A stretch of 64,000 nt of DNA from Cellvibrionaceae bacterium (GCA_028281575.1 JANQJP010000009.1:62001-126000); one strand, 5' to 3'. Shown: positions 25,688-35,392, counted from the stretch's first letter. Notes: a model not told the origin generated them from the letters alone. Numbers and translations: made by a program.

Positions 25688-27184
25688 ATGTCTAACTTTA
25701 TCGACTCCCATATTAACGGACAGCACTTTACCGGTGGAGGCAGCGAAGGTTGTGATGTGCATAACCCCGCTACAGGGGAGGTACTCGGCACCACTCGCTT
25801 TGCGCAACCAGCTGAGGTTAATCAATGTGTCGAGATTGCAAAACACGCGTCAAGTATCTGGGCAAATACCTCACCTATCAAGCGGGCACGAACGCTATTT
25901 CGCTTTAACGGCCTGCTTTACCAACACCAAAGTGAATTGGCTGAGATAATTGCGCAAGAGCACGGCAAGACCCTTGATGACGCCAAAGGCGAAGTCACAC
26001 GTGGCATTGAAGTTGTAGAATTTGCTTGCGGTATTCCACAATTGCTAAAAGGCGAATACTCGGAAAACGTTGGCACGCAAGTAGACACTCACTCTATTCG
26101 CCAGCCACTGGGCGTTGTTGCCGGTATAACCCCTTTTAACTTCCCAGCTATGGTACCCATGTGGATGTTTCCCATGGCCTTGGCCTGCGGTAACAGTTTT
26201 ATCCTAAAGCCCTCAGAAAAAGTCCCTACAGCTTCGTTGATGCTGGCTCAGCTAATCAAAAAAGCAGGCTGCCCTGACGGCGTATTTAACGTATTACAAG
26301 GCAACAAGGACACCGTAAACCAACTCCTGGAACACCGCGACATCGACGCCATTAGTTTCGTAGGCTCCACCCCAGTTGCACGCCATATATATGCCCAAGG
26401 TACTTCACATAGCAAGCGGGTACAGGCACTGGGCGGAGCGAAAAACCACATGGTGATTATGCCTGACGCCGACCTTGACGCTGCGGTGAATGGCTTGATC
26501 GGCGCTGCCTACGGTTCCGCCGGCGAACGCTGTATGGCAATATCCGTCGCCGTTGCCGTTGGCGAGCGTACAGCAGATGAACTGACCGCACGACTCCTAC
26601 CCGCCATAAATGCGCTCAAAATTGGCGGTGCGATGGAAAGCGGCGTAGAAATGGGCCCACTCATTAGCCAACAACACCGGCAAAAGGTTCTTTCCTACAT
26701 TGAGACAGGCGTTCAGGAAGGCGCAAGCCTGCTTGTTGATGGCCGTCAATATCAAGCCACAGGCGAAAACAGTCATGGCTTTTTTCTCGGTGCCTCACTA
26801 TTTGACCATGTCACAGCAGAAATGCGAATCTACCAGGAAGAAATCTTCGGCCCAGTACTTTGTATTGTGCGTGCCGATGATTACGAACACGCTTTGTCGA
26901 TGGTCAACATGCATCCCTTCGGTAACGGCACGGCCATTTTTACTCAAAGTGGCGCCATCGCGAGAGACTTTAGCACCCGCGTCACCGCCGGAATGGTAGG
27001 CGTCAACGTCCCAATACCCGTGCCCGTTGCCTACCACAGCTTTGGCGGTTGGAAGTCCTCGCTCTTTGGTGATCACCACATTTACGGCAGTGAAGGTGTG
27101 CGCTTCTACACCCGTGCTAAGGCGGTTACTTCCCGCTGGAACTTAGACAGCAGCAGTGATTTTGTTATGCCAACACTGGAATAA
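25688..27184 (+). CDS. mmsA: Methylmalonate/malonate-semialdehyde dehydrogenase (CoA-acylating)
   Basis: A 498-residue aldehyde dehydrogenase of the MmsA type, with GVVAGITPFNFPAMVPMWM, KPSEKVPTAS, the catalytic Cys in SAGERCMAIS and EEIFGPVLCIVR. MmsA converts malonate semialdehyde to acetyl-CoA. URC catabolism ends in a three-carbon unit (3-hydroxypropionate/malonate semialdehyde level), so this gene plausibly finishes carbon recovery. It is 10 bases after udk and is the last gene of the operon. Confidence 0.92.
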   Translation: MSNFIDSHINGQHFTGGGSEGCDVHNPATGEVLGTTRFAQPAEVNQCVEIAKHASSIWANTSPIKRARTLFRFNGLLYQHQSELAEIIAQEHGKTLDDAKGEVTRGIEVVEFACGIPQLLKGEYSENVGTQVDTHSIRQPLGVVAGITPFNFPAMVPMWMFPMALACGNSFILKPSEKVPTASLMLAQLIKKAGCPDGVFNVLQGNKDTVNQLLEHRDIDAISFVGSTPVARHIYAQGTSHSKRVQALGGAKNHMVIMPDADLDAAVNGLIGAAYGSAGERCMAISVAVAVGERTADELTARLLPAINALKIGGAMESGVEMGPLISQQHRQKVLSYIETGVQEGASLLVDGRQYQATGENSHGFFLGASLFDHVTAEMRIYQEEIFGPVLCIVRADDYEHALSMVNMHPFGNGTAIFTQSGAIARDFSTRVTAGMVGVNVPIPVPVAYHSFGGWKSSLFGDHHIYGSEGVRFYTRAKAVTSRWNLDSSSDFVMPTLE

Positions 27185-27371
27185 TTGACTAACTTGCCCA
27201 AAGTGAAGAGACGTCTTCGAAAGATTTTAGCGATCAGCTGATCTAAATGTAGAAAGTCAAAAAAAGTCCCGCCCTCGGTTTAAGGCCCTGGACGCTAACG
27301 CCGAGTTCAAGGTTTAAGTTCCGCGTGCTATCCTCTGGCGAATGCTGAAAATGCCTCGCGACGAATAGACT

Positions 27372-28181
27372 ATGCATATGAAAACGACTTCTATCGAGCT
27401 TAACGAACAACACAAAGTCGATGTTTACTCTCAAGGCGCGCACGTTATGTCTTGGCTGTGCGATGGCAAGGAGCAATTATTTATGAGTAACGCAGCGGTA
27501 TTCGAAAAGAACAAAGCGCTGCGCGGCGGTGTGCCCATTATCTTTCCGCAGTTTGGCGGATTTGGGCCCGGCCAAAAACACGGTTTTGCGCGTAACCTCC
27601 CGTGGCAACCCATTGAAACGGATGCGTCAAATAGACTGCTCTTTCAGCTGGCCGATTCAGAGGAAACGCGCACTGTTTGGGCATATACCTTCCGTGCAGA
27701 ATTTCTTGTAGAACTCAACGATAAACAGTTGCGCATGGCGATGACTATTAGCAATTACGATGAGGAAGCTATCGAGTTTACCTGCGCATTGCACAGCTAT
27801 TTTCGCGTAAACAATGTCGAAAACGCCTGCATTTCCGGGCTCCAGGACTGCCTATTTTGGGATAACGGCACACCATTTGACGAGCGATATGCAGACGAAA
27901 GAAGCGAATTTAGCCTTAACGCAGCATTGGATAGAATTTATTTCGACGTTCCCGCTAACATTGCACTCACGGAACAACAACAAACACGCATCATTGAAAG
28001 TCGAGGCTTTAACGACATTGTTGTTTGGAACCCCTGGCGCGAAGGTGCTGCTCAACTGGCAGATATGGAGAGCGAGGAATATCGACACATGCTCTGTATC
28101 GAGTCTGCGGCTGTAAATAAGCCAATATCACTAGCGCCGGGAGCATCTTGGACCGGCGAACAACTTATCACGGTTATATAG
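27372..28181 (+). CDS. yeaD: D-hexose-6-phosphate mutarotase-like (YeaD family)
   Basis: A 269-residue galactose mutarotase-fold protein. GAHVMSWLCDGKEQLFMS, ALRGGVPIIFPQFG, KHGFARNLPWQP and HSYFRVNNVENACISGL give the YeaD pattern with two catalytic-type histidines and a late Glu. It interconverts anomers of glucose-6-phosphate and related sugars in the cytoplasm. It starts at either of two close ATGs (27372 or 27378). It converges on the small gene at 28184. Confidence 0.9.
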   Translation: MHMKTTSIELNEQHKVDVYSQGAHVMSWLCDGKEQLFMSNAAVFEKNKALRGGVPIIFPQFGGFGPGQKHGFARNLPWQPIETDASNRLLFQLADSEETRTVWAYTFRAEFLVELNDKQLRMAMTISNYDEEAIEFTCALHSYFRVNNVENACISGLQDCLFWDNGTPFDERYADERSEFSLNAALDRIYFDVPANIALTEQQQTRIIESRGFNDIVVWNPWREGAAQLADMESEEYRHMLCIESAAVNKPISLAPGASWTGEQLITVI

Positions 28182-28183
28182 TG

Positions 28184-28537
28184 TCAATTACCTGAAGACA
28201 CACATTGTGTTTCGCGCAAATCCCATCGCTGCCGTGTGTTCATATGCTCCAACAAACAACGCTCACCGGAAAGGAGAAGCCGAAAGCGCTGCGGTACATC
28301 GATGATCCGGCCAGTCATATCGGGTTTTGAGAGTACCAAGATACTGCTATCAACAAACACATTTTTGGCCAGCACTACCGAATTTTGCCGGACAGCCTTC
28401 GCGATCAACGTCGATATTTCCTGGAAGCTGGCTTCATTCGGGTTTGAAACAAGTGCAGCTTGCACTTTGGCTCCAATAGGCGTCGTGCAAGCGAAGGAAG
28501 CCAGACAAAAAGCGAGTATAAAAAAAACACGATTCAT
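28184..28537 (-). CDS. Small exported hypothetical protein
   Basis: A 117-residue protein with an N-terminal hydrophobic leader (FFILAFCLASFAC). Cys17 might be a lipid-attachment site but the preceding residues fit the lipobox poorly, so Sec export is safer. No known domain is seen. The start touches the stop of the S41 protease gene (shared base), suggesting co-transcription and a related periplasmic role. Confidence 0.7.
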   Translation of the reverse strand: MNRVFFILAFCLASFACTTPIGAKVQAALVSNPNEASFQEISTLIAKAVRQNSVVLAKNVFVDSSILVLSKPDMTGRIIDVPQRFRLLLSGERCLLEHMNTRQRWDLRETQCVSSGN

Positions 28538-30123
28538 TATTTCGGCAAGCCCATTATGCGGTTTTGCTGTGCAGGCGACACGTTTATTAGCGCTGGCTCC
28601 TGCACCGATTCAGTGAGTTTGTTCAAGCCCGGTTTACTCGAACTCGCGGGACAAGTGCCATTTTCAATATAGTGCAGCGCAGCAGCTATGCGCGCCTCGT
28701 CAACATCGGAAAATTGGTGCTCCAAATCGTCACCAACATCGCAGCCGGGGAGCGATACGCCAAAGGCGTCATTCGAATTTACCGGTGAAAAGCCGTCTGG
28801 ATATTCGCCGAAACCCGCGTCGTTAACACCCTGAAAATGAATGCTAAACCAGGTCATGCCGCAGTTATCTGTGGGGAAAAAGCCGTAGGGTTTACCGCAG
28901 GTGGTTTTACCTATCTGAATGACCTCGACACCGACACCGCGCAAACCGTTAATAATCGCTTCGCTGGCGGAACATGTGTTTGGACCGGTAAGTACAAAGA
29001 CACGATCGAGATTCAGCGTAGGCAGGTTCTGCCCTGATGAAAGCGAAAAGCCAAGTGTCTCGTCATAGAAAGGCGTGGGTGTCAGAGCGTTCCCGGTAAA
29101 CGGATTGGTATTGGGGTTTTTATCATTAAATTGCAGTGACTCAAAGGTCCTGCCATCAGTTGGCACCCGGCCCGCAATCATATATGCCAGCTGTGAAGCA
29201 ATGGCCAAAAAGCCACCACCGTTATAGCGCATATCTAAAATTAACTCGGAAACACTGGCCTGGCTCATCACATTTATTGCATTCACAAGACCGCTTTCTG
29301 CCGTCGCAATATGGTCATTAAAAAGCATGTAGCCAACCTGGCCATTTGCCGATTCAAATGTCTGAACAAACTGCACGGGCGTTGAAACGACATCAGCAGA
29401 CTGCATCGTAATAATTCGAGGCATCGTCGCACCGACATCTCTCACCAGGAATTCATGGCTTTCGCCATTTTCGGCTGGAGAAAGCCCAGCGTTTATCACG
29501 CTAACCTCCGCGCTGGAGGTACTTTCAACGCTCACACCATCCACTTGCAATATGTGTGTGCCTCTAAGGAGCGCAACCCCAGGAGCGGCAGCGGGCGAAT
29601 TAGGTTCAACGTAGAGCACCCGAACAGTCCGCGGATTATTACCGGTGATCGAAAACCTAACGCCATAACCCGACCTGACACCCGATTGCGACAGCTGTAA
29701 CCACTCATCTGTTGAAACGGCAAAATGAAAGTTGTCTTTTGGCCGCAGCGATGGCGTTAGCTCGGGCGTCTTAAGCACGTCAAAATAATCGCTCACACTA
29801 AATGGTCCCGGATTTCGATCAGGAATTTCGTCGTACCAAAGATAAAATTCGTCACTCCAGGAACGCAGCCACATCTTCTCGTCCAGTTCAGTGCCCGGTC
29901 GGTCCGGGAAACTATTGCCATTTGCATCCGTACCACTTCGCGGCAAGGCGCAGCGTGCTTCGAGTGACTCAGATCTGGGGAAAACGCCCTGCTGCCACCG
30001 GGCCACAGGCTCGTCACTGCTGTTATCAATGAGGCTACCACTCCCTCCACCACCACATGCGGTAAGCATTACACCAACAAGACTAAAAGAAAGCTTGCTA
30101 ATAAGTCTTCGATAAAGCTTCAT
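28537..30123 (-). CDS. S41 (C-terminal processing) family peptidase lipoprotein
   Basis: A 528-residue lipoprotein with lipobox LTAC at Cys23 and a GGGGSGS linker. A helical N-terminal domain (about 60-160; WSDEFYLWYDEIPD) is followed by a PDZ-like domain (about 165-245) and the S41 catalytic domain (about 265-500). Landmarks are ILDMRYNGGG, the Ser in TCSASEAIINGLRG and the Lys in IGKTTCGKPYG, the Ser/Lys dyad arrangement. Likely periplasmic proteolysis. Substrate unknown. Confidence 0.9.
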   Translation of the reverse strand: MKLYRRLISKLSFSLVGVMLTACGGGGSGSLIDNSSDEPVARWQQGVFPRSESLEARCALPRSGTDANGNSFPDRPGTELDEKMWLRSWSDEFYLWYDEIPDRNPGPFSVSDYFDVLKTPELTPSLRPKDNFHFAVSTDEWLQLSQSGVRSGYGVRFSITGNNPRTVRVLYVEPNSPAAAPGVALLRGTHILQVDGVSVESTSSAEVSVINAGLSPAENGESHEFLVRDVGATMPRIITMQSADVVSTPVQFVQTFESANGQVGYMLFNDHIATAESGLVNAINVMSQASVSELILDMRYNGGGFLAIASQLAYMIAGRVPTDGRTFESLQFNDKNPNTNPFTGNALTPTPFYDETLGFSLSSGQNLPTLNLDRVFVLTGPNTCSASEAIINGLRGVGVEVIQIGKTTCGKPYGFFPTDNCGMTWFSIHFQGVNDAGFGEYPDGFSPVNSNDAFGVSLPGCDVGDDLEHQFSDVDEARIAAALHYIENGTCPASSSKPGLNKLTESVQEPALINVSPAQQNRIMGLPK

Positions 30124-30239
30124 ACACTACCTTTATTAAACGACACACACGCGATATGAAATTTGTCCATACGCACGGGAATTAGTTCTAGCATAGCGCG
30201 ATTTATTCAGACTAAATGTGACACGTTGTCAAACCGTGA

Positions 30240-30653
30240 ATGCGCAAACATTATCAAGCCGGCTTCCTTTATGGTTTTGAAAAACTGTTTGTCGAGGCTC
30301 GCAGCCAAAGCTTACTGGAATCAAACACCCGATCCATCGGTATTTATTACGATGCCCCCTTTACTCAACCCGTCGAGGAACTAAAGTCTCATGCGTGTAT
30401 AAGCCTCCCCGCGGATAGCACAGACAGAACAAATTTCGAAGTGCTCAAGGTAGAAGGTGAACATGCTGTTTTGCATCACGTAGGCCCCTACTCAAAACTG
30501 GAACAAGCTTACACTTGGTTCTATGGCGAATGGCTGCTCAAGCCTGGGCGCGAAGCGGGCGACGCGCCGGTTTTCGAGGAGTATCTGAATGATCCCAAGA
30601 CCGTGCCGCCTATGGAGCTTGAAACGCTCATTTATTTACCGCTGGCCAAGTGA
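30240..30653 (+). CDS. GyrI-like effector-binding protein, apparently short at the N-terminus
   Basis: A 137-residue GyrI-like (AraC effector-binding) domain. The second half is complete (FEVLKVEGEHAVLHHVGPYSKLEQAY ending in LETLIYLPLAK, as two segments). The first half retains FEKLFVEARSQSLLE and SIGIYYDAPF, but the usual first strand with a V-x-Y-x-x-H-x-GPY motif is missing. An in-frame TGA lies directly before the ATG, so the frame cannot extend further upstream. Either a truncated relic of an AraC-type regulator or a small ligand-binding protein that has lost its first strand. Confidence 0.65.
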   Translation: MRKHYQAGFLYGFEKLFVEARSQSLLESNTRSIGIYYDAPFTQPVEELKSHACISLPADSTDRTNFEVLKVEGEHAVLHHVGPYSKLEQAYTWFYGEWLLKPGREAGDAPVFEEYLNDPKTVPPMELETLIYLPLAK

Positions 30654-30741
30654 AAAGCTAAGCATTAGAATCCGCGCGCGCCAATTACCACGATCGTGTG
30701 GCGCGCGAATAAGTACTTTTAAACTAAATTGGAAAGGCACT

Positions 30742-30960
30742 ATGAAGTTAATAAAGAAAGCCGCTGAGTACTCCGTATTCCAGCGCAAAGATGGCCGCTA
30801 TGCAGTGCGTGGCAATAACAAAAACTGGATACACGGCGAAGACAAAGTTTCCATTCTCCAGGATGAAGGACTGCTGAAAAAACCAGAACCCAAAGCTGAA
30901 CCGGAACCTGAGCCAGAAACCGATGCCGCTGAAGAAACAAGTGACAGCGAAGCCGAATAA
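30742..30960 (+). CDS. Small conserved hypothetical protein with acidic tail
   Basis: A 72-residue product starting MKLIKKAAEYSVFQRKDGRY. A folded N-terminal part of about 45 residues (VFQRKDGRYAVRGNNKNWIHG) precedes a Pro/Glu-rich low-complexity tail. ATG 30742 is preceded by GGAAAGG. An upstream start would read through non-coding sequence. Function unknown. Confidence 0.75.
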   Translation: MKLIKKAAEYSVFQRKDGRYAVRGNNKNWIHGEDKVSILQDEGLLKKPEPKAEPEPEPETDAAEETSDSEAE

Positions 30961-31179
30961 GTACCGGATAAAATAAAAAGCAAAACAGAATCAATTCCTG
31001 TGAATCTGGAGCCAGGTACGCCTGGCTCGCTTATCTTTGTACGCAAAGTTACCCGTTATGTCGATTTTCGCGACGTTGGCGGTAGCGGCGTTAAGCTCTT
31101 TGGTTTACCCTTTTCACCCGCAAACGCATATCGATAATTCGGCCATGTGCGCCAAGATACAGTTTCAACGGGGATCAGT

Positions 31180-32067
31180 ATGCTGCAAATCAAACAAAAA
31201 AATGCAGGCAGCCGCAGCGAATGGTTAGTCGAAAACCGCTATACCTTCGGAACGGGGATCGAAAATAACTATAAAGTGAGTGGCGCGAACGTCAATTCAG
31301 TTCAAGCGGGATTGGAAGTTAACGGCGACAATGTGGCGCTATTTAACCTCGGTGGCGGCGATAGCGTTTGCCACAACGGTGACGTGCTGGAAAAAAATGT
31401 CGTGCTCAAACCGGGCGACGAATTTTCGGTCGGCGACGCCGTTTATATTATCGAAGACCCAAAACAAAACCGGCGCGAGCAACATCAGGAACCTCGCTCT
31501 TGGTCCCTACGGGCGCAAAATACTGCGCTTGCTAACAAAACCTATGTTTTAAGCGGTACCCAAATTATTGGCCGCTCGAACGAGTGTGACATTTGCCTGA
31601 ACGTCGTGCACCTGTCTCGGCGCCACGCCAGACTTACCGTCGAAGAGGACACCATCCAGATAGATGATTTGGAGTCCTCAAACGGGACCTTCGTAAACGG
31701 TCAACGTATTGAATCCGCCCAGGTAAAAGCGGGCGACGAGATCGCCTTCGATACACTTAGATTTATTTTAATGGGCCCGCAGACAAACTCCGAAAAAACC
31801 CAAATACGGGTCGCTGCAGATTCGGATGCAACTACTATGCGACCTGCAATGACGAACGCTGAGGCCAAACAAAAGTACGCAGCGGCGGCAAAAAAACCCT
31901 CTCCAAATTCAAATGACAACGCCCAGGTAAAAGCGGCGCCGGTTCAGACGGAAAAAAAAGAAGCATCAAACCCTGCTCAAGAGGAGACCAGCGGCTCAAC
32001 TAAAGCAATGATGATCCTTATTGGCCTGTTGATCATCGCAGTTGCAGGCTATGTTCTTCTTGGCTGA
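31180..32067 (+). CDS. FHA-domain protein with C-terminal membrane anchor
   Basis: A 295-residue protein. Residues 1-95 form a degenerate FHA-like domain. Residues 105-200 form a canonical one (IIGRSNECDICLNVVHLSRRHARL, SSNGTFVNGQ), which binds phosphothreonine. A charged low-complexity linker follows, then a single C-terminal membrane helix (MMILIGLLIIAVAGYVLLG). The Ser/Thr kinase at 49231 is a possible partner (inference). ATG 31180 follows GGGGAT. The next gene starts 3 bases after the stop. Confidence 0.88.
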   Translation: MLQIKQKNAGSRSEWLVENRYTFGTGIENNYKVSGANVNSVQAGLEVNGDNVALFNLGGGDSVCHNGDVLEKNVVLKPGDEFSVGDAVYIIEDPKQNRREQHQEPRSWSLRAQNTALANKTYVLSGTQIIGRSNECDICLNVVHLSRRHARLTVEEDTIQIDDLESSNGTFVNGQRIESAQVKAGDEIAFDTLRFILMGPQTNSEKTQIRVAADSDATTMRPAMTNAEAKQKYAAAAKKPSPNSNDNAQVKAAPVQTEKKEASNPAQEETSGSTKAMMILIGLLIIAVAGYVLLG

Positions 32068-32070
32068 TGC

Positions 32071-32769
32071 ATGCTTAGACCTGCCTTCGAGCATTTCGAA
32101 CCAAGCGCGTTTCAGTTTTTTGAGGATCTCGCCTTAAATAACACGCGCGCGTGGTTTCATGAAAATAAACAACGCTACGAAAACGACGTCGCCGATCCGG
32201 TGCTTGCATTCGTCGCGCGGTGCTCGCTTTTACTCGCCGGCGTCTCACCGCATTTTGAGGCCGTGCCCAAAAAGCATGGCGGTTCGCTTTTTCGAATATA
32301 TCGCGATACACGCTTTAGCAGAGATAAACGCCCGTATCGGGAAAATGCTGCATGCCGTTTTTCGCACGCTCGCCAAAACGGTATCAACGGGCCCTGCTTC
32401 TATTTTCACCTCGAACCAAACAAAATAGTTTTAGGCGGAGGCATCTGGCATCCAGGCTCTGAAGACCTGTTTAAGATACGCTCGTTAATCGCAGAAAAAC
32501 CTGAGCTTTGGATTCAGGCCAAGAAACAGCTTTTCGAGACTGGCTTTTATACAGACATAGAAGGTGAGAAATTAACGCGCCCACCGCGAAATTTTGGGCT
32601 CAACACACCCTGTATTGACGATATTAAACTCAAAAGTTTTTTTGCGGTTTACGAAGCAGACAAAAACGTTGCATTACAGAAAGATTTCATTGCACACGTG
32701 CATGGTGCTTTTGCAGCGGCCATGCCGCTATTACGATTTATCTGCACTGCGCTAAAACTGCCCTGCTAA
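32071..32769 (+). CDS. DUF2461 family protein
   Basis: A 232-residue DUF2461 protein with the family start FQFFEDLALNNTRAWFHENK and the conserved GGSLFRIYRDTRFSRDKRPY and FYFHLEPNKIVLGGGIW. The function is not established, though the gene is widespread in bacteria. It follows the FHA gene by 3 bases and precedes hemH by 22 bases, likely one transcript. Confidence 0.88.
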   Translation: MLRPAFEHFEPSAFQFFEDLALNNTRAWFHENKQRYENDVADPVLAFVARCSLLLAGVSPHFEAVPKKHGGSLFRIYRDTRFSRDKRPYRENAACRFSHARQNGINGPCFYFHLEPNKIVLGGGIWHPGSEDLFKIRSLIAEKPELWIQAKKQLFETGFYTDIEGEKLTRPPRNFGLNTPCIDDIKLKSFFAVYEADKNVALQKDFIAHVHGAFAAAMPLLRFICTALKLPC

Positions 32770-32791
32770 TAAACGCTACAATACTCACCAA

Positions 32792-33904
32792 ATGTTGAAT
32801 CGGGCAAGTATGAAGTATATTAATTTCCCAACATACCCGCATTCGAGCGCCGCTCGAATCGGCGTGCTTATGACCAATCTTGGCACACCTTCGGCACCGA
32901 CGGCGCAAGCTTTGCGGCCCTACCTCAAGCAATTTTTGTCAGACCCACGCGTAGTTGAGTTCCCGCGTTTATTATGGAAGCTGATCCTGCACCTGGTCAT
33001 CTTACGCATTCGCCCAAGGCGTTCAGCGCAAGCTTACGCAAAGGTATGGAGTGACCAGGGCTCACCTCTCGCTGTATACACGAAAGCACAGTGCGAAGCG
33101 CTCAGTCGCGAGCTAAAAACCCGTTTTGGAGAAGAACTCGTTATTGATTGGGCAATGCGTTACGGCGAGCCGGCCATTGGCGATAAGATTCAGTCCATGC
33201 TCGAACAGGGTGTGCAAAAACTGCTTGTACTGCCTCTTTATCCGCAATATTCGGGCAGTACGACCGGCAGTACCTTTGACGCAGTGGCCGCAGACTTCAC
33301 CCAAAGAAGGTGGTTACCCGAACTCAGGTTTATCTCTAACTACCATGATAACGAGCATTATATTGCGGCGCTGTCGGCAAGTATCGAAGCACACTGGGCT
33401 TCACACGGCCGTCAACAAAAACTCATATTCTCCTACCATGGCGTGCCCCTGCGTTATCTCCACAACGGTGACCCCTACCATTGCATGTGCCACAAAACAA
33501 CGCGACTCGTAGCGACAAAGCTCGGCTTAAGCGAGGATGATTACCTTACCTGCTTTCAATCGCGCTTTGGTCGCGAACCTTGGCTTGAGCCCTACACAGA
33601 TAAGACGCTAATCGCATTGGCAAAGCGCGGGCTCACGTCGGTAAGCGTTATCTGCCCGGGGTTTTCAGCCGATTGCTTAGAAACCCTGGAAGAAATTGAT
33701 CAGGAAAATCGCGATTATTTTTTGGCAAATGGTGGCAATGACTTTCACTATATTCCAGCGCTAAATGCGAGCAAAGCACACATTGCAGCACTAACGGAAA
33801 TATGCGCACGGAACCTGCATGACTGGTGGAGCACCGAACCCGGAAAGGATGCAGATCATTCCACAGAACGACGCTACAATGCACACCCATATAACCGCTT
33901 CTAG
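32792..33904 (+). CDS. hemH: Ferrochelatase
   Basis: A 370-residue (364 from the second Met at 32810) ferrochelatase inserting Fe(II) into protoporphyrin IX, the last step of haem synthesis. Landmarks are GVLMTNLGTPSAPTAQALRPYLKQFLSD, the catalytic His in FSYHGVPLRY, CICGF-equivalent CPGFSADCLETLEEI with the acidic pair, and QSRFGREPWLEPYT. The protein acts at the cytoplasmic face of the inner membrane. The start is uncertain, because neither ATG has a strong Shine-Dalgarno sequence. Confidence 0.94.
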   Translation: MLNRASMKYINFPTYPHSSAARIGVLMTNLGTPSAPTAQALRPYLKQFLSDPRVVEFPRLLWKLILHLVILRIRPRRSAQAYAKVWSDQGSPLAVYTKAQCEALSRELKTRFGEELVIDWAMRYGEPAIGDKIQSMLEQGVQKLLVLPLYPQYSGSTTGSTFDAVAADFTQRRWLPELRFISNYHDNEHYIAALSASIEAHWASHGRQQKLIFSYHGVPLRYLHNGDPYHCMCHKTTRLVATKLGLSEDDYLTCFQSRFGREPWLEPYTDKTLIALAKRGLTSVSVICPGFSADCLETLEEIDQENRDYFLANGGNDFHYIPALNASKAHIAALTEICARNLHDWWSTEPGKDADHSTERRYNAHPYNRF

Positions 33905-33919
33905 GATGTACCGCCACCA

Positions 33920-34486
33920 GTGAAAGCTCTCAACAACGTCATGACTCGCAGTGAAGCGGAATGCTTTCGCGCCCTGCGCCGCTGGCGGCGCCAATACCTT
34001 CATGGCAAGTTAAAACAATCTTTCAGGCCAAAAATTCCGTTTAACAAGCAGAGGCAAAGCGCTTCGTTTATCGGGCGATCCACTATCTTTTTGATCCTGG
34101 TTTTACTGGCACCGCTACTGGCTTTGTACTGGCTAATTGGCTCACTGCGCGGCTTAGTGATTTATCCGGCGAAAATCCTGTTAACTCACGTGAAACCTCC
34201 AGGTTTACGCGCACCGGGCGAGCGCAATATCCAGGGCGTGCACTATCAATTCGCACGCCATATTGAATTGCCTCCGGAACTTTATCTGAAATGCCTGGAC
34301 GAATGGGTGGCCATTCTCTATGGTAAAGAAAAATTGCCGAAATTCAGCATCAACCAATATCTCGATACGAAATACTTGTTGCAGCGACGCGTGAATAACG
34401 CGAAAGACCGCTATCTTAACGATCTATTAATCAACCAAATCAGTAACGCCCGTGAAGAGCTTAGCCGCGATCTCGGTTACTATTGA
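33920..34486 (+). CDS. Hypothetical membrane protein
   Basis: A 188-residue basic protein, not recognised. Residues 56-78 form one strong membrane helix, possibly continued by a second short hydrophobic stretch. The C-terminal 100 residues are charged and helical. A GTG start (33920) 15 bases after hemH suggests it shares that transcript. It converges on the epimerase gene at 34505. Confidence 0.65.
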   Translation: MKALNNVMTRSEAECFRALRRWRRQYLHGKLKQSFRPKIPFNKQRQSASFIGRSTIFLILVLLAPLLALYWLIGSLRGLVIYPAKILLTHVKPPGLRAPGERNIQGVHYQFARHIELPPELYLKCLDEWVAILYGKEKLPKFSINQYLDTKYLLQRRVNNAKDRYLNDLLINQISNAREELSRDLGYY

Positions 34487-34504
34487 AAATTGTTATCTCT
34501 GCAG

Positions 34505-35392
34505 CTACTGCTGGCTTTGCTCGTGCATTTCCTTTTGAAACTGCGCAAGTGTCTGAACAAAACCTGTTGTGTAGTCCGGGAATTTGAATTGATAGCCCAA
34601 TGATCGCAGCAAGCTGTTATCACAGCGTCGGTTCGCCGACCCAGGTTTCGCAGAGGGGGCAGTTAAATGTTGCCGACCGTATCCGAGCTGCTCTGCCAAC
34701 CAATAACGCAGATCCTTCGAACGCACTGGCTTATCGTCACTCGCGAGCAACACCGGTGGCAATTGCTCACCTGCCTGCACCAACTGAATCAAAAAAAAGA
34801 GGACGCCGGCACAATCATCGCTATGAATTCGGTTTGTCCAGGTCGCATCTCCGGCAACACGGTCCCGCACCTGGCGCAACAAATGAAAGCGCCCAGGCCC
34901 GTAAATCCCCGAAAACCTCAGAATGCAGGCTGAAAACGGTGATTTTTCTATCAACTGCTCCGCCATCCAGAGCATTTTCGCGGTTGCAGTGCTCGGTTTA
35001 GGTGTGACGAGCTCATCCACGACTTCCCCTTTGCTATCACCATAAACGCTGGTACTCGATACAAAGATGATTTGCTCGGGACTAACATTAAGCTTGTTTA
35101 GATTCTCGAGGAGCATCTCGACATTCAATAAATAGGCTTTTTTATAGTCTTCTTCCCGACGTCCATCCGGGGTCAAAGTAATGACAATAATAGCGTAATC
35201 GCGCGCGAGAATAGGATTCAATGCCATGGCTTCGCCAATATCAGCTAGAAAGACCTGACATCCGACCACGGGGGTTTTGGCCGTCCGCGCCACCCCATCC
35301 ACGTGAAAACCGGCATCAATCAAAGATGGCGCGCAACAACGCGCAATCTCACCAAAACCCAACCAAAGAACAGATTTTCTGCTCACATTCAT
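34505..35392 (-). CDS. NAD-dependent epimerase-like extended SDR (YeeZ-like)
   Basis: A 295-residue Rossmann protein. N-terminal VLWLGFGEIARCCAPSL binds the dinucleotide in an unusual G-F-G-E-I form. SSTSVYGDSKGEVVDE and LRFSGIYGPGR are typical of extended SDRs. The active-site Tyr of YxxxK is replaced (STATAK), as in YeeZ-like members that may have no dehydrogenase activity. It is divergent to oxyR. Substrate unknown. Confidence 0.82.
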   Translation of the reverse strand: MNVSRKSVLWLGFGEIARCCAPSLIDAGFHVDGVARTAKTPVVGCQVFLADIGEAMALNPILARDYAIIVITLTPDGRREEDYKKAYLLNVEMLLENLNKLNVSPEQIIFVSSTSVYGDSKGEVVDELVTPKPSTATAKMLWMAEQLIEKSPFSACILRFSGIYGPGRFHLLRQVRDRVAGDATWTNRIHSDDCAGVLFFLIQLVQAGEQLPPVLLASDDKPVRSKDLRYWLAEQLGYGRQHLTAPSAKPGSANRRCDNSLLRSLGYQFKFPDYTTGFVQTLAQFQKEMHEQSQQ

